DNA of 64,000 nt from NCBI GenBank assembly GCA_947095585.1, contig OX352762.1, forward strand, positions 96,384,249-96,448,248. Reading direction: 5' to 3'. The stretch comes from Nephrocerus scutellatus (taxonomy: Eukaryota > Arthropoda > Insecta > Diptera > Pipunculidae). Position numbers and translations under genes: made by a program. Positions 23,575-34,209 of the stretch are shown here, one piece after another (position 1 is the stretch's first letter; each line of letters starts with the position of its first letter). The notes beneath the pieces are model-generated. The model was not told the origin of the DNA. It did no database searches and saw only the letters and a list, made by a program, of their open reading frames with translations.

Positions 23575-24640
23575 TAATTCGAGCACGCGAAAAGGGGTTC
23601 GCACCCTTATAATGGTCGGCTATATGCTTGGCACAGCGCGGGCGTTAAGGAAAAGGAGGAGAAAAGAGGAGATGTCTATGAGCTTGTGTCTTGAATACCT
23701 GTGGATCATAGTGATGGGGAAAGACAGAGCTTGACAAAGCATTCCGCATACGTGAAGTACGGCTGAAGAACGAATCCCTGAACTTTACTGTACGTCGAAG
23801 ATTTAGAGCGCCATGAGTATTGCGGTTGAATTCAAGGAGAGGTGGCATGCAACTGGCTATTTCTCTTGAGCACGCTGGTAGAAGAAGCGATTAAACAGTG
23901 ACAAGCAGGAAACGTTTCTACGGTGTTTAAGCGAATCGATTGATTTCGCTATATTTGCGTCACCGCTAAGTTTTATCGCACGATTTTGAATTCTGCAAGC
24001 TAGTTTTAGGCGCACCAGACCAGATATGGCAGTTGTACTCGAGCTTAGGGCGAATGAAAGCCTTGAAAATACTAGCCAGATCAAAGGGTGTGAAATATTT
24101 CTTGCACTGGGCTAGAAAACTTAAAGATTTAGCAGCATTTTTGGCGACGGTAAATATGTGGTCATTCCAACAAAGCTTCTCGTTAACGCACATACCGAGA
24201 ATTAGGAGATTTTCAGTTTTTTCGATGCAAGTGCCGTTCATGGATAATGGCATAGGATTTAGGATTCGCTTAGACGACAAACTCTTAGCTTCTCATTAAG
24301 AGTGCTGTCGTCAGCGAAAGAGTGAATTGGATTAGAAGTCACAGATAAGAGAAGCTCGCCTTTTTTGGGTATGGGTTAGACAAATGCTGTTTTCCAACTT
24401 CGCGGGAGGATTCCAGAAGAATAGGATAGATGGAAAAGCTTATGCAATGGTAATGCCAACTTGGAAGAACACCACTTCAGAACTAATGGGGAAATACCAT
24501 CTGGCCCAGCGGATTTGTGAATGTTGAGATCGTTTAAAACTCTAGCACTGCAAGAGTACGAATGAAGGAAGATCTGTCCCATAGAGTGTTCAATACTCGG
24601 AGGTGCAGGCGGCATTATAGTATGAAATGATCTGACGCCG
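23575..24640 (-). mobile_element. jockey-like LINE fossil (RT thumb and C-terminus)
   Basis: On the minus strand in order: an RT entry block near 24610-24370 (NIHKSAGPDGISPLVLKWC, LHKLFHLSYSSGILPRSWK); a gap where the RT core is deleted; the C-terminal region 24280-23970 (LNPMPLSMNGTCIEKTENLL, CWNDHIFTVAKNAAKSLSFL, FIRPKLEYNCHIWSGAP); then LCLFNRFFYQRAQEK-like and SRMRNALSSSVFP blocks to about 23640. Stops, frameshifts and deletion make it inactive. It is the same family as the fossils at 14.7, 25.6 and 49.1 kb. Confidence 0.8.
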
Positions 24641-24850
24641 GGGAACAAAATTTTTATGGGAGCCCTCCGACACCGCGGCCCGATCACTCCAAAATTTTAA
24701 TAAAAGTACTGTCACCGGAATATACATGTGTGCAACGTGTTTCAATAAAATCGGGCTTTGGAAAGTGGGTTAAATATTGATCACAAGATCTGACCAGCCA
24801 GCCAGTCCACCAGCCACGGGCACGCGAAGTTAATATAGCGAATTTAAAAA
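24641..24850 (+). repeat. satellite family 1, one unit plus right-end module
   Basis: 'ggagccctccgacaccgcgg', 'ttttaataaaagtactgtc' and 'aatcgggctttggaaagtgg', then 'ccagccacgggcacgcgaag' and 'ttaatatagcgaatttaaaa'. Same order as 16575-16780 and 42860-43060. It sits between two LINE fossils. Confidence 0.8.
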
Positions 24851-25445
24851 TGGAGATCCTTCTGATTCGATAAACTGTAGGCCAATCAATCTCTTGCCTA
24901 ATATTGGGAAAGTTTTAGAAGTGATTATTAGCAAGTCCATTTTGAAGGTGTGTGATGAAAAAGAGATAATACCGCGGAACCAAATTGTGTTCAACAAAAC
25001 CACTCGAGAGAACACGCTGTGACCAAATGGAGTTTAGATATCAACTGACATTTGAATAATAAGAGCTAGCTAGCTGCCTGTCTAGTGGATCTCGAAAAAG
25101 CCTTTGACACGGTTTGGAATCCTTACTTTGGATCGACGCGCTGATTTATAAAATAATAAGATATGGGTTTCCACATAAATACCACTGCCGCTTTTATGGC
25201 TCTCAAAAATTTATTTTATGCAAACCATCTGAGATCGGAGGTGAAGGTCCTTTGTTGCCAGGAGTTCGTAAGACCATTCGTTAGAATTGGTGGTCCTTCA
25301 TATATGGAAAAATTCCGCATCCTTGAGAGGAAATGCCTTAGAGCGTGTATGAATATGTATAACATTCCGACTATAGACATTATATGTCTAAAAAGAAACT
25401 CCTCAGGAAAAATGTTTCCGGAGTGTCAAGAATCGATAATATAAT
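24851..25445 (+). mobile_element. LINE reverse-transcriptase fossil
   Basis: Plus-strand RT blocks: INCRPINLLPNIGKVLEVII (from 24865), EKEIIPRNQIVFNK, then CLVDLEKAFDTVW (about 25080-25120) with the palm aspartate motif. C-terminal blocks are VRPFVRIGGPSYMEKFRI and ERKCLRACMNMYN. Several stops and frameshifts. It differs from the adjacent jockey-like copies, which lie on the other strand. Confidence 0.7.
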
Positions 25446-25559
25446 TTTAGACCTAACTAGGACCTAATTAAGCTCGATCAGCCTCTGTGGAAAATACCTT
25501 AATCTCGGGATAATCTCCTCAGTACTTTGAGAGAGCACTGGAGAACGGATTTATACCAC

Positions 25560-26160
25560 TTTTCTATAATGTACACACGGCTCAAGGGATTTGCACCCTT
25601 ATAATAGTAAGCAAAACGAGGCCGTTCGGAAATTAGGGAGAGGAACAGATGAGATATCTATGCACATGTTTCTTAAATGACTGCAGATCATTCAAATGCG
25701 GCAACACAGAGTCGGCCAATTCATTCCACATAATTATTGTACGGCTAAAGAAGGAACCTCTGAATTGGTTAGTACGTCCGAATATAGGCCTAATGGTAGA
25801 CCTGTGGGCACGAGTTGAGGCACGGCTATTGCGGAATGCATCTGGATATGGATAAAAAACGATAAAACAGTGACAAGCAGGACAACATTCCTAAAATATT
25901 CAAGTGATTCGATTGTTTTCGCTATATGTACGTCATTAATAAGTTTTGTCGCCTAGTTTTCTGAATTCTGTGCAGTTAATGTAATGTGGTCTTGGGGGAA
26001 CCTGCCTAGACAACACAGTTGTATTTAAGTTTAGGGCGAATATATGCCTTGTAAATAGGCATGATAGTATCTGGATGCACTGGACTATTTGTCGGATTAG
26101 TGCAACGTTCCCGGGATCTATCATGTTTCTAAAAGAGCAACGGACAAACACACCCGAAAT
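25560..26160 (-). mobile_element. jockey-like LINE 3' end, second minus-strand copy
   Basis: Aligns along its length with 23590-24070 ('gggatttgcacccttataat', 'cattccacataattattgta', 'acagtgacaagcaggaca', 'gattgttttcgctatat'). Coding is heavily decayed. Confidence 0.7.
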
Positions 26161-26506
26161 GCTTCAATGACTTTTGGTAACTGGAGATACTGCAGTAACG
26201 TACCTGAAAGAGACATTATTCAAGGTGATCTAACGCGAAAGTGGTGGCTCGACTGAGATGTGGTCGTCTGTGCTCTGTGCAAAGGTCTTGCAGAGTTGCC
26301 AGTTCTGTGAGGCAAGATGTAATTCGAGTATGTTTTTTTATCTTTTTTTCTAGTTTTAAGTGAATTTAAGTAGTTTAAGTAATAAACAAACATGTATTTC
26401 AAGGTTTTTCTTCATTTTATAGAATGCACAAGTAATATTAAAATTATATTGTTAGATAAAAAAAATTCGAATGTAATGAGAACCACTATCAGGTCGTTTG
26501 GCATAC
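26161..26506. other. non-coding stretch, nothing recognised
   Basis: No supported gene or repeat. Confidence 0.4.
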
Positions 26507-27586
26507 AATTTAGAGTATAAGTTTCTTTATTTTCTTACTAATCATAGTTTTACAATATTTTTTTGGACTTTATTAAGTCCAGATTACAAAAAAAAAAAAA
26601 CAACTTTTGTGAAGTACTTAAAAATAATTCTAAATAATTTATGATAGTCCCCAGCATTAAATTCATGTCTGGAAAGTATGTATTTTTGTTTATTAATGAT
26701 TTGAACAACTTTCCGAAACAAAATCGGTTTATGTAACACATATAGCAACAACATATACATCGTACCAAAAATACTAGTCATACCACCGGTTGCCATATCA
26801 ATGGACTTATCCACTTATTGTGAAACACCCTGAACATAAGGTAGTACTTAGATAAAACGCGGACATTTTTTTATTTAGTGTTGAGCTGTTGTTCGTTAAT
26901 TTATTCATGGTGAAAACGTACGCATTGACCAAAAGTCACAAAATTCAACAAATAGATATCAATTGACGAATTTAATAGCATTTGTTGTTTAACTTTAGCA
27001 TTGCCAATGTGTATTTGCAATATACACCTTATTGTACTTGACTTTTAATTTAGAGTATAAGTTTCTTTATTTTCTTACTAATCATAGTTTTACAATATTT
27101 TTTTGGACTTTATTAAGTCCAGATTACAAAAAAAAAAAAACAACTTTTGTGAAGTACTTAAAAATAATTCTAAATAATTTATGATAGTCCCCAGCATTAA
27201 ATTCATGTCTGGAAAGTATGTATTTTTGTTTATTAATGATTTGAACAACTTTCCGAAACAAAATCGGTTTATGTAACACATATAACAACAACATATACAT
27301 CGTACCAAAAATACAAGTCATACCACCGGTTGCCATATCAATGGACTTATCCACTTATTGTGAAACACCCTGAACATAAGGTAGTACTTAGATAAAACGC
27401 GGACATTTTTTTATTTAGTGTTGCGCTGTTGTTCGTTAATTTATTCATGGTGAAAACGTACGCATTGACCAAAAGTCACAAAATTCAACAAATAGATATC
27501 AATTGACGAATTTAATAGCATTTGTTGTTTAACTTTAGCATTGCCAATGTGTATTTGCAATATACACCTTATTGTACTTGACTTTT
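26507..27586. repeat. 540-bp tandem duplication
   Basis: 26507-27046 and 27047-27586 are the same 540-bp sequence in direct order. I see three differences by eye, near 26754/27294, 26776/27316 and 26884/27424. The junctions share only AATT. The unit has no convincing coding. It contains 'tgtgaaacaccctgaacat', which looks like a transposon end, but no partner was found. Confidence 0.95.
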
Positions 27587-27589
27587 AAT

Positions 27590-28429
27590 AGGTAAACAAC
27601 ATTGCTTGGACCCACTAAAATGAAAACGGAACTTTCATATTTTAATGGAGGGTAAATAGTAAATATTTGTTTTTTTATAAAAAAAAATCTATGGACTTAT
27701 GTAGGCATTTAGCTTTAAATATTTCGAGCTCTATTTAATCAAAGTCGAAGGCACTTATGCTTCCTGCTATAATAACAAAAAAGCTCTTATTATTATTTTT
27801 TTAATGGGTCATTGTAAAAATCGCATAACGTTAAATTTTTAGTTAAAGGTTAATAGCATTTATTAAGCGAATTTGGTTTATAGCTTTGTTAAAAGTTTAT
27901 GAATAACTGAATTAGTGTCGATGCTGAACGTGTTCATATCGTCTCTATGCTCGCTGCGCCATTATAATTTTGTTAAAAGGAAATGTGCCGCATTATTAAA
28001 ATTTTGTTGTACGAAGAGAGGCAGTCCTATGACTTCCTCTACGTCAATTAAACGTGACAATTGCTTATTATAACCATTTCAAAATATGCCTACCTCGTTA
28101 GTTAAACTCTTAATCACCTGTTTTCGCTGTTATTCGTTAAAGCGATTGCCCTTTAGCCTTTAAGTCTAATAAAGAGTCATGGCGTATATTGTGTTTTGAA
28201 ACTTCACTGTAATCCTTGAAGTGAAAGTAATTTTGTTTGTTGTTGTTCATGTAGCATGAAATTGATATTGACGAGCTCAGCTGTAGAATATGTCTACATA
28301 ACATTAAAAATTAACATCGATTAAAAAATTTATTACAACAATGTCGTTACCTTAGCTAAGCAATTGACTAAAGGTAAGGAAGTTAAATGTTAAGTTAATT
28401 GCAATATGTATTGAGACTATTAATAGTAC
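27590..28429. other. non-coding stretch, nothing recognised
   Basis: AT-rich, with no supported coding or element. Confidence 0.4.
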
Positions 28430-28735
28430 ACGAAAAACAAGAGAATGTAAAAAAACCGGGTACAAACTTTTATGTATGCATCGAAACATGCCACACATCC
28501 TTTATTAGTTGGTAATGATCGCCATAATACGTTTTTGATGTCGGGCCTATTTCAAAGTACATATGTATTTTCTTTTTTCCACGCATCACACGCGCCACAC
28601 GCAACTCGATGAATATCAAAATTTGGCCCCTGCCATTGAGCTGCTCGTAAAATTTCAGTCCCTACGTCGTGCGAAAAGTGGTTAAAAAGGACCTCAAAAT
28701 ATGAGAAAATGGCGGCAGTTCCAACCATCACACAT
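28430..28735 (+). repeat. dispersed repeat R, copy 1
   Basis: Shares with 36305-36530 and 38709-38934 the ordered blocks 'aatgtaaaaaaac', 'cgggtacaa', 'tttatgta..catcgaaac', 'gcctatttcaaagta', 'aaaatttcag', 'gtcgtgcgaaa' and 'ggttgaaaaggacct'. It is non-coding and its type is unknown. The RTE 3' fragment abuts it at about 28737. Confidence 0.75.
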
Positions 28736-28737
28736 GC

Positions 28738-29360
28738 CATGCGCGAAACAGTCTCTCCACCGGTCCCGATTTCGAGCCGATGTCATCCAGTTTGGCATCC
28801 CTAAGCTCTGGGCGTCCTGGTCTACGCCATCCTTCCAGCGTAGGATTGGCCGGCCTCGCTGTCGTGTTCCATAAATCCTACCGCAAAGGACTTTCCGAGC
28901 AGGATCCTCTTCGCTCATGCGAGCTAGGTATCCTGCCCACTGGAGCCTACCGAGCTTAATTTTCTTCACGATGTCGACATCGCGGTAACGCTCGTAGATC
29001 TCATCATTATAGAGTCTCCGGAATCGTCCTTCCTCACATACGGGGCCAACAATTCTCCGTAAGACTTTTCTCTCGAACGCGGCTAAGAGGTCAGAATGCT
29101 TTTTGCTAAGCACCAAAGTCTCGGATCCATATGTAAGTACTGGTATGACCATTGTATTATATATCAGCAGCTTGGATGTTATGGATAAGTTCCTGGATTT
29201 AAAGAGTCTTGACAGGCTATAGTAGGCTTTGTTGGCTTTAAACAACCGTGCGCGTATTTCTGGTTCCATGCTGTTATCGGCTGCTATAGTTGACCGGAGA
29301 TAGTTAAAGGATTGCACTACTTCAAATTCGCGCTCCACTATCTGAATTGAGGGACCAATG
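28738..29360 (-). mobile_element. RTE-like LINE, split copy 2: 3' half
   Basis: On the minus strand an open 214-codon frame starts in phase with REFEVVQSFNYL and runs through EPEIRARLFKANKAYYSLSR, VIPVLTYGSETLVLSKKH, RKVLRRIVGPVCEEGRF, KIKLGRLQWAGYLARMSEED and RGRPILRWKDGVDQDAQS. It begins at the homologue of 'cattggtccctc' (29360), exactly where the plus-strand half at 29361-31916 stops in the element's own coordinates. The last ~50 bp of the element, including the tail, are missing at the 28737 side. Confidence 0.9.
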
Positions 29361-31916
29361 ATGGCGGTCAGCCATCAGCAGAAATAAGGGGAATAACACA
29401 GAATGCTCTAGAATTGCATGTGGCCGTAACTATCTCTGACTGGTGGAAGTGCGATCAAACCTCCACGTGGTGGCCGCTGGTAATTTTCCTCCAATGCAGG
29501 AAAAGCTGAATGATCGGGCTAGTCCCTTCAAAGTAATTTTGGCGCGAAGCCAATAACCTCGCCTGTAAAAAAAAATATTATTACGGAATCCAAAATCAGC
29601 CTCGGATACACTGATGAACGACGACGACCACGGCAACGAAAAAGGCTAAACGATTTAAGAATTTTCTCATGGAACGTACGCTCACTGTATACAGCTCGAG
29701 CTGCACAGCAGCTAGCCGATACCCTGTCCAAATATAATGCTGACTTAACAGCAATTCAGGAGATGCGGTGGACAGGGAATGGGGTCTTACAAAAATCAGA
29801 ATATTACAGCTGTCATGCAAGACATCATGTGCTCGGGGTGGGGTTTCTAGTCAGCAAATGAATGAAACGCACCGTTATCGGCTTTAATGCAGTAAATGAA
29901 CGGCTATGCACCCTTCGCGTGCGGGGCAAATTTAAAAACACAAGCCTCATAAACGTTCACGCACCTACAGAGGATTCCCCAGATGATGAAAAAGAAGAAT
30001 TCTTTGAATCAGTCGAACGGGAACTCCATGCCTGTCCTCAGCATGATGTAAAAATCATTCTGGGGGATATGAATGCTAAAATAGGTAGGGAGCCAGTATT
30101 CAGGCAGTACATTGGCACCCATAGCTTACACGAGAACACTAATGACAATGGACAACGAGTCATAGAGATGGCAGCAAGCAATAATTTGGTCGTTGCGAGT
30201 ACAAGGTTTGCGCGTAAAAATATCCACAAAGCCACCTGGGTATCTCCCGATGGAGCTACTCGCAACCAGATAGACCACGTGTTGATAGACCGCCGCCACA
30301 ACCCGAACCTAATGACGGTACGAACGTACCGAGGTGCCAACGTCGACTCGGACCACTATCTTGTTGGTATGGTACTCCGAGCGCGGATTGCATCATCACG
30401 GAAGACTGCATACGCGAATCAGATTCGAGTCAACACGGCTGCCCCTCGCAATGAAGAGACCAGAAACAACTACGGTCAAGCGATAGGACTCGCCCTAAAT
30501 GCAGGGAGTGTAACTCCTGTGGCTGAGATGTCGGGCGTAGAAGAGAAATGGACACGCCTTAAGAATACTGTCATTAGTACTGCTGACTCCATCTTAGGCA
30601 GTAGTCGTAGAGATCGAAACGACTGGTTCGATGACAAATGTAAGCTAGCGACTGAACGTAAGAATGTTGCGTACCGAGCAATGCAACAATCTCATAGAAC
30701 GCGGGCACGCGAAGATGAATATAAAGAGCTCAGAAGATATGAAAAAACAGTTCACCGGCGAAAGAAAGCAGCCTGGGAGAAGAATCTCGTCCGTGAACTG
30801 GAACAGTACAAAGAGCAAGGACCGCACCAGGCACGGAAGTTCTACCAAAGAGTCCGCGGTATGACGCAATATACACCGCGTTGCACATACTGCAAGGACA
30901 AAGAGGGTAATCTGATCGCCGATCTTAAAGGCATCTTAAAGCGATGGGACGAGCACTTTCATGAGTTGCTAAATGGCCAGCTAACTGAGGAATTGGAGGC
31001 TCCACCAATTACCGAAGATCATACTATGCTGCCGCCACCAAGCATAGTCGAAGTTAGCAGAGCGATAAATCGGCTCAAAAATAATAAGGCCCCGGGATCT
31101 GATGGGATCCCAGCGGAACTGATAAAAATAGGAGGCCCCACATTATACCAAGCAATTCATGAAATAATAGTGCAACTATGGGAAGAAGAAGTTATGCCAG
31201 AAGACTGGCGAAGAGGCATCCTGTGCCCCATACATAAGAAGGGAGATATAACAAAATGCAGCAGTTATCGCGGAATAACGTTGTTGAGTACCGCGTATAA
31301 GATTTTCTCTTCTATCCTTCAAGACAGGATAGCCCCATACGCTAAATTCATCATTGATCCATACCAGTGTGGCTTCATCCCAGGCAAATCAACAACTGAT
31401 CAGATTTACACCCTAAGGCAGGTGATGGAAAAATGTCTAGAGTTTCAAAACTCACTACACCATCTTTTTATAGACTTTAAAGCCGCCTATGATAGCATAG
31501 CCAGAGTAGAACTTTATAAAGCCATGAGAGAATTCGGCATCCCAAATAAACTGATACGACTATGTAGGTTGACCATGACCAATGTTATAAGCCAAGTAAA
31601 AATATCCGGATCACTATCAAGCCCATTCAACATCTATAACGGGCTACGACAAGGGGATGGACTGGCTTCGTCCTCTTCAACCTGGCGTTGGAGAAAGTGA
31701 TCCGCGACTCTGACGTAACGGCGAGAGGAACAATCCTCTATAAGTCCATTCAGATACTGGCTTACGCAGACGATATTGACATCGTTGGTAGAAACCAAAG
31801 AGCTGTACAGGAAGCTTTCATCCAGATAGAGCAGGCGGCACGAAATCTGGGGCTGCACATAAATGAGAGCAAAACAAAGTACATGGTGGCCACGTCTGCG
31901 AGTAGAAGAGCCAACA
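29361..31916 (+). mobile_element. RTE-like LINE, split copy 2: 5' half (endonuclease and RT)
   Basis: The 5' leader starts at GGCGGTCAGCC (29363), matching the end of copy 1 that is proven by its target-site duplication. The frame begins near 29640 (FSWNVRSLYTARAAQQLADT, LTAIQEMRW) and has one in-frame stop, TGA, at 29856-29858. From 29862 it is open for 612 codons. It carries an AP-endonuclease domain (VHAPTEDSP, ILGDMNAKIGRE, SPDGATRNQIDHVLIDRR, DSDHYLVGM), a basic linker, and RT (APGSDGIPAELIK, YRGITLLSTAYKI, CGFIPGKSTTDQIYTLRQV, LFIDFKAAYDSI, GLRQGDGLA). A small deletion near 31663 shifts the frame. The next frame has LAYADDIDIVG (the catalytic box) and ends at ATSASRRANK. Confidence 0.92.
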
Positions 31917-31954
31917 AGCAAATTACATAGAATGAAATAATATAACATAATCGA

Positions 31955-32090
31955 TAATCTATATATATAAAAATAAATTTCTGTGTGTGTCAACGCTCAT
32001 TTCAGTTCATTTATTATTATTTTTCATGTAAATTCTCTAATAGGAGATGGGTAGTGTTAAAATTTGAAGAATACTCTATCTCTACAATCC
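31955..32090 (+). repeat. two short element ends
   Basis: 31960-31990 ('tatatatataaaaataaatt', 'tctgtgtgtgtc') resembles the left end of the 51.6-kb element. 32020-32070 ('tcatgtaaattctctaatag', 'gagatgggtagtgtt') is the left module of satellite family 1. Confidence 0.55.
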
Positions 32091-32250
32091 TGCAAAATTT
32101 TATTGCAATGTGAATTATTTACTTCTTTTGCACAATTTTCCTGAAATATCAATACAGCTGTTCGGCACTCTGGATTTCTTCCTAGCAACAACCAATTTGC
32201 CCACTTGCCACAATTAAGTGACTTTTTTTTGCGGGCATGATTGTGACTAG

Positions 32251-32521
32251 TTAGTGGTTAGCCGTTGCTCAGTGGTTAGTGCATGTACATCTGATCAGTA
32301 GGTTCTAGGTTCGAATCCCTGAAAACACCAAAAGTATTTTTACCGGTCCCACCTCTCGCGAATGTCTAACAAAGATCCGAGAGTAATAACCTGTCACGGA
32401 AAGCTTCTTAATTCGCCTTTCGGATACGGCAATAAATTGTATACCAAAATATACATACACAACACAAATTGTCGCGAGAAGCTAGGCCTTGGACCGCGAC
32501 GGTCCATAAAATTATATTATT
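32251..32521 (+). mobile_element. tRNA-derived SINE, complete copy with target-site duplication
   Basis: Flanked by perfect 14-bp direct repeats, ATGATTGTGACTAG (32237-32250 and 32522-32535), so the 271-bp element is intact end to end. The head has RNA polymerase III promoter boxes: an A-box region GTTGCTCAGTGGTTAGTGC (32264-32282) and a B box GGTTCGAATCC (32308-32318). The body has 'cctctcgcgaatgtct', 'aattcgcctttcgg' and 'tcgcgagaagctaggcc', and the tail is ATT-rich. It has no coding and depends on a LINE for movement; the partner is unknown. Other copies: 2889-3085, 48318-48606, and decayed pieces at 35.7, 38.1 and 44.4 kb. Confidence 0.93.
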
Positions 32522-33099
32522 ATGATTGTGACTAGGATCATCAATAGAGGTCTGGTTTTTGTGCAACTGGCCCCTAGTGAAGTTAAATAATAATATGTTT
32601 ACACTATGTACCAATACACAGCAAACACTACTACGTGACACTGGGTCAAGTGAATAAAAAAAAGTAAGTACATACTTATAAGAGTTACCTTTTAAGTAAA
32701 AGGTAATACTTTTGAGTATAAGTTTTCTCTTATTTTGATGTGAATAATAAATAACTACCTTTTACTTACAAGTATTAACTGGGAAATTTTTAAGTAATAC
32801 CTACATATACCTATAAGTTTTTCCTTATTCATAAGGTAGTACTTCTGCCAATTTAATTCTCGTTATATATTTATTTGTACGTACAAATAATATAATTTTG
32901 TGGTCATATTTTGTAACAAATCAGAGGATTTATTTATATTTTATAACGTATTTATTAGATTACTGTTTATATACAATTATATGTAACCAGTTTTGTTTAA
33001 ATTTGATGGCAATATACAATACAGTTAGTCTAAAAAAAATATTGTCTATATGAATTCACCAATTTAAATGCATACCATTCCGAATCATCAAGGAAATAA

Positions 33100-33530
33100 A
33101 CAAATTAAGTTTTTGAATGGGAGAAAGAATTGATGCAGCTAATGAATTTTGAGGAAAACCCAGTTTTCAATAAAGTGCCTGGGGCAATAAATGTGGGCCT
33201 TCCAATAAAAATTTATTCCGACAACACACTAGGGGCAGAAAGTGTTAATGAAAATATCAACAGCGCCTTGGGATCATCGGCGAAGAGAAGTGAATCAAGA
33301 AAAACGAGACTTAATCTCGAAATTAATGAAACAAAAAACCTCACAACAAGTGAGCTACAAAGGTAAGTTCTTTTAGAGCAGTTAGAGCTGACAAGGATGC
33401 AGATGGAACGAGAAACTATTTTACTGGATAAAATGAAAAATACGAACAGTGATAATAACCATGGTGTTAATCCATATCCACTGTCTTCTAGTAAAGAAGC
33501 AGACCCTTTGAGTCTCACTAGTTTTTTATA
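33100..33530 (+). pseudogene. Harbinger helper (Myb/MADF-type) protein, C-terminal fragment
   Basis: The frame from 33130 gives a Ser/Asn-rich stretch, then one TAA at 33364, then continues LLEQLELTRMQMERETILLD as far as a TAA near 33530. The coiled, Glu/Met/Leu-rich end resembles C-termini of Harbinger-associated Myb-like proteins. The DNA-binding N-terminus is missing. The identification leans on the neighbouring transposase. Confidence 0.45.
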
Positions 33531-33982
33531 AACTTCACTGCGCTTCCAAATCCTACTATCATGACTACATGAGTTTGCCATTTTGCCGCAGCTTCCTCGA
33601 ACACTCCTTGTGTTCTAGGAAATTTTATCCATTCGTGGGATTTTTTAATAATTTCCTCGGTGACATACGAAATGGACTTACAAACGGTAGTTCTATCTAC
33701 TCCCATATCCTCAGCAACACCACTTTGATATCCTGGGTCACTTAGGTAGCGTAAAACAATTTTAATTTTTTGATATGCACTCAGCCCTCTACCTCTACTC
33801 ACGAAATGTTCAACCAAAAAATAATCCGCTATAAACTTTACGTTTTCAGTATCAAACCTCAAAAGTTGTTTACTTTTGGTTCGATTTATTTCCCGGCGTT
33901 CACGATAGTTTTTAGTTTTACGATTCCTGCCATTCTGATCAAAATATATTTCGAAACTAAATTCAAGTCTGCTTGTATGCAA
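33518..33982 (-). pseudogene. HARBI1-like transposase, N-terminal fragment
   Basis: 154 codons: a basic start (KTKNYRERREINRTKSKQLL), then FIADYFLVEH and RGRGLSAYQKIKIVLRYLSD, then a helix-turn-helix segment GVAEDMGVDRTTVCKSISYV and EWIKFPRT. This matches the N-terminal DNA-binding half of Harbinger nucleases. The frame ends before any DDE catalytic residue, so no nuclease activity is expected. Confidence 0.75.
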
Positions 33983-34209
33983 CCTTGTAAATCATCAAGT
34001 ATTTATGGAAGAAGTAAAAGAGTTTACTTTTTTTATTAACAGTTTTTTAAGTGAATACTGGGAAATTTTTAAGTGTTTGCTTATAAAAAAAAGTAATTAC
34101 TTAAACGTTAAGTATCCACTGATCCACCAAGTCAGTACTTACATTTTATTCACTTGCTTACAAGCTTATACTTGATAAAACGTAAGCATTTACTTTTTTT
34201 ATTCACTCC

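Larger units (their letters stand above)
32648..34209. mobile_element. PIF/Harbinger-like element, non-autonomous remnant
   Basis: The ends carry inverted copies of AGTGAATAAAAAAA followed by GTAAGT/GTAAAT: left at about 32649, right at about 34186-34208 on the opposite strand. Inside are a helper-protein fragment on plus (33100-33530) and a transposase N-terminal fragment on minus (33518-33982), converging as in two-gene Harbinger elements. The subterminal regions repeat 'aagtaa..cttataag'-like blocks. The catalytic half of the transposase is absent. Exact termini and the 3-bp target duplication could not be fixed. Confidence 0.6.

Noticed and set aside
26584..27354. Duplicated 72-76-codon minus-strand frames as paired genes
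   Set aside because: They are shadows of the 540-bp duplication, with poly-Phe tails from T-runs and no domain.
27450..27500. Start of a transposase (MVKTYALTKSHKIQQID) in the 540-bp unit
   Set aside because: A stop follows at once, no further transposase blocks follow in any frame, and one short resemblance is not enough.
32251..32330. Functional tRNA gene from A and B boxes
   Set aside because: There is no acceptor stem; the head continues into a SINE body and the unit has a target-site duplication.
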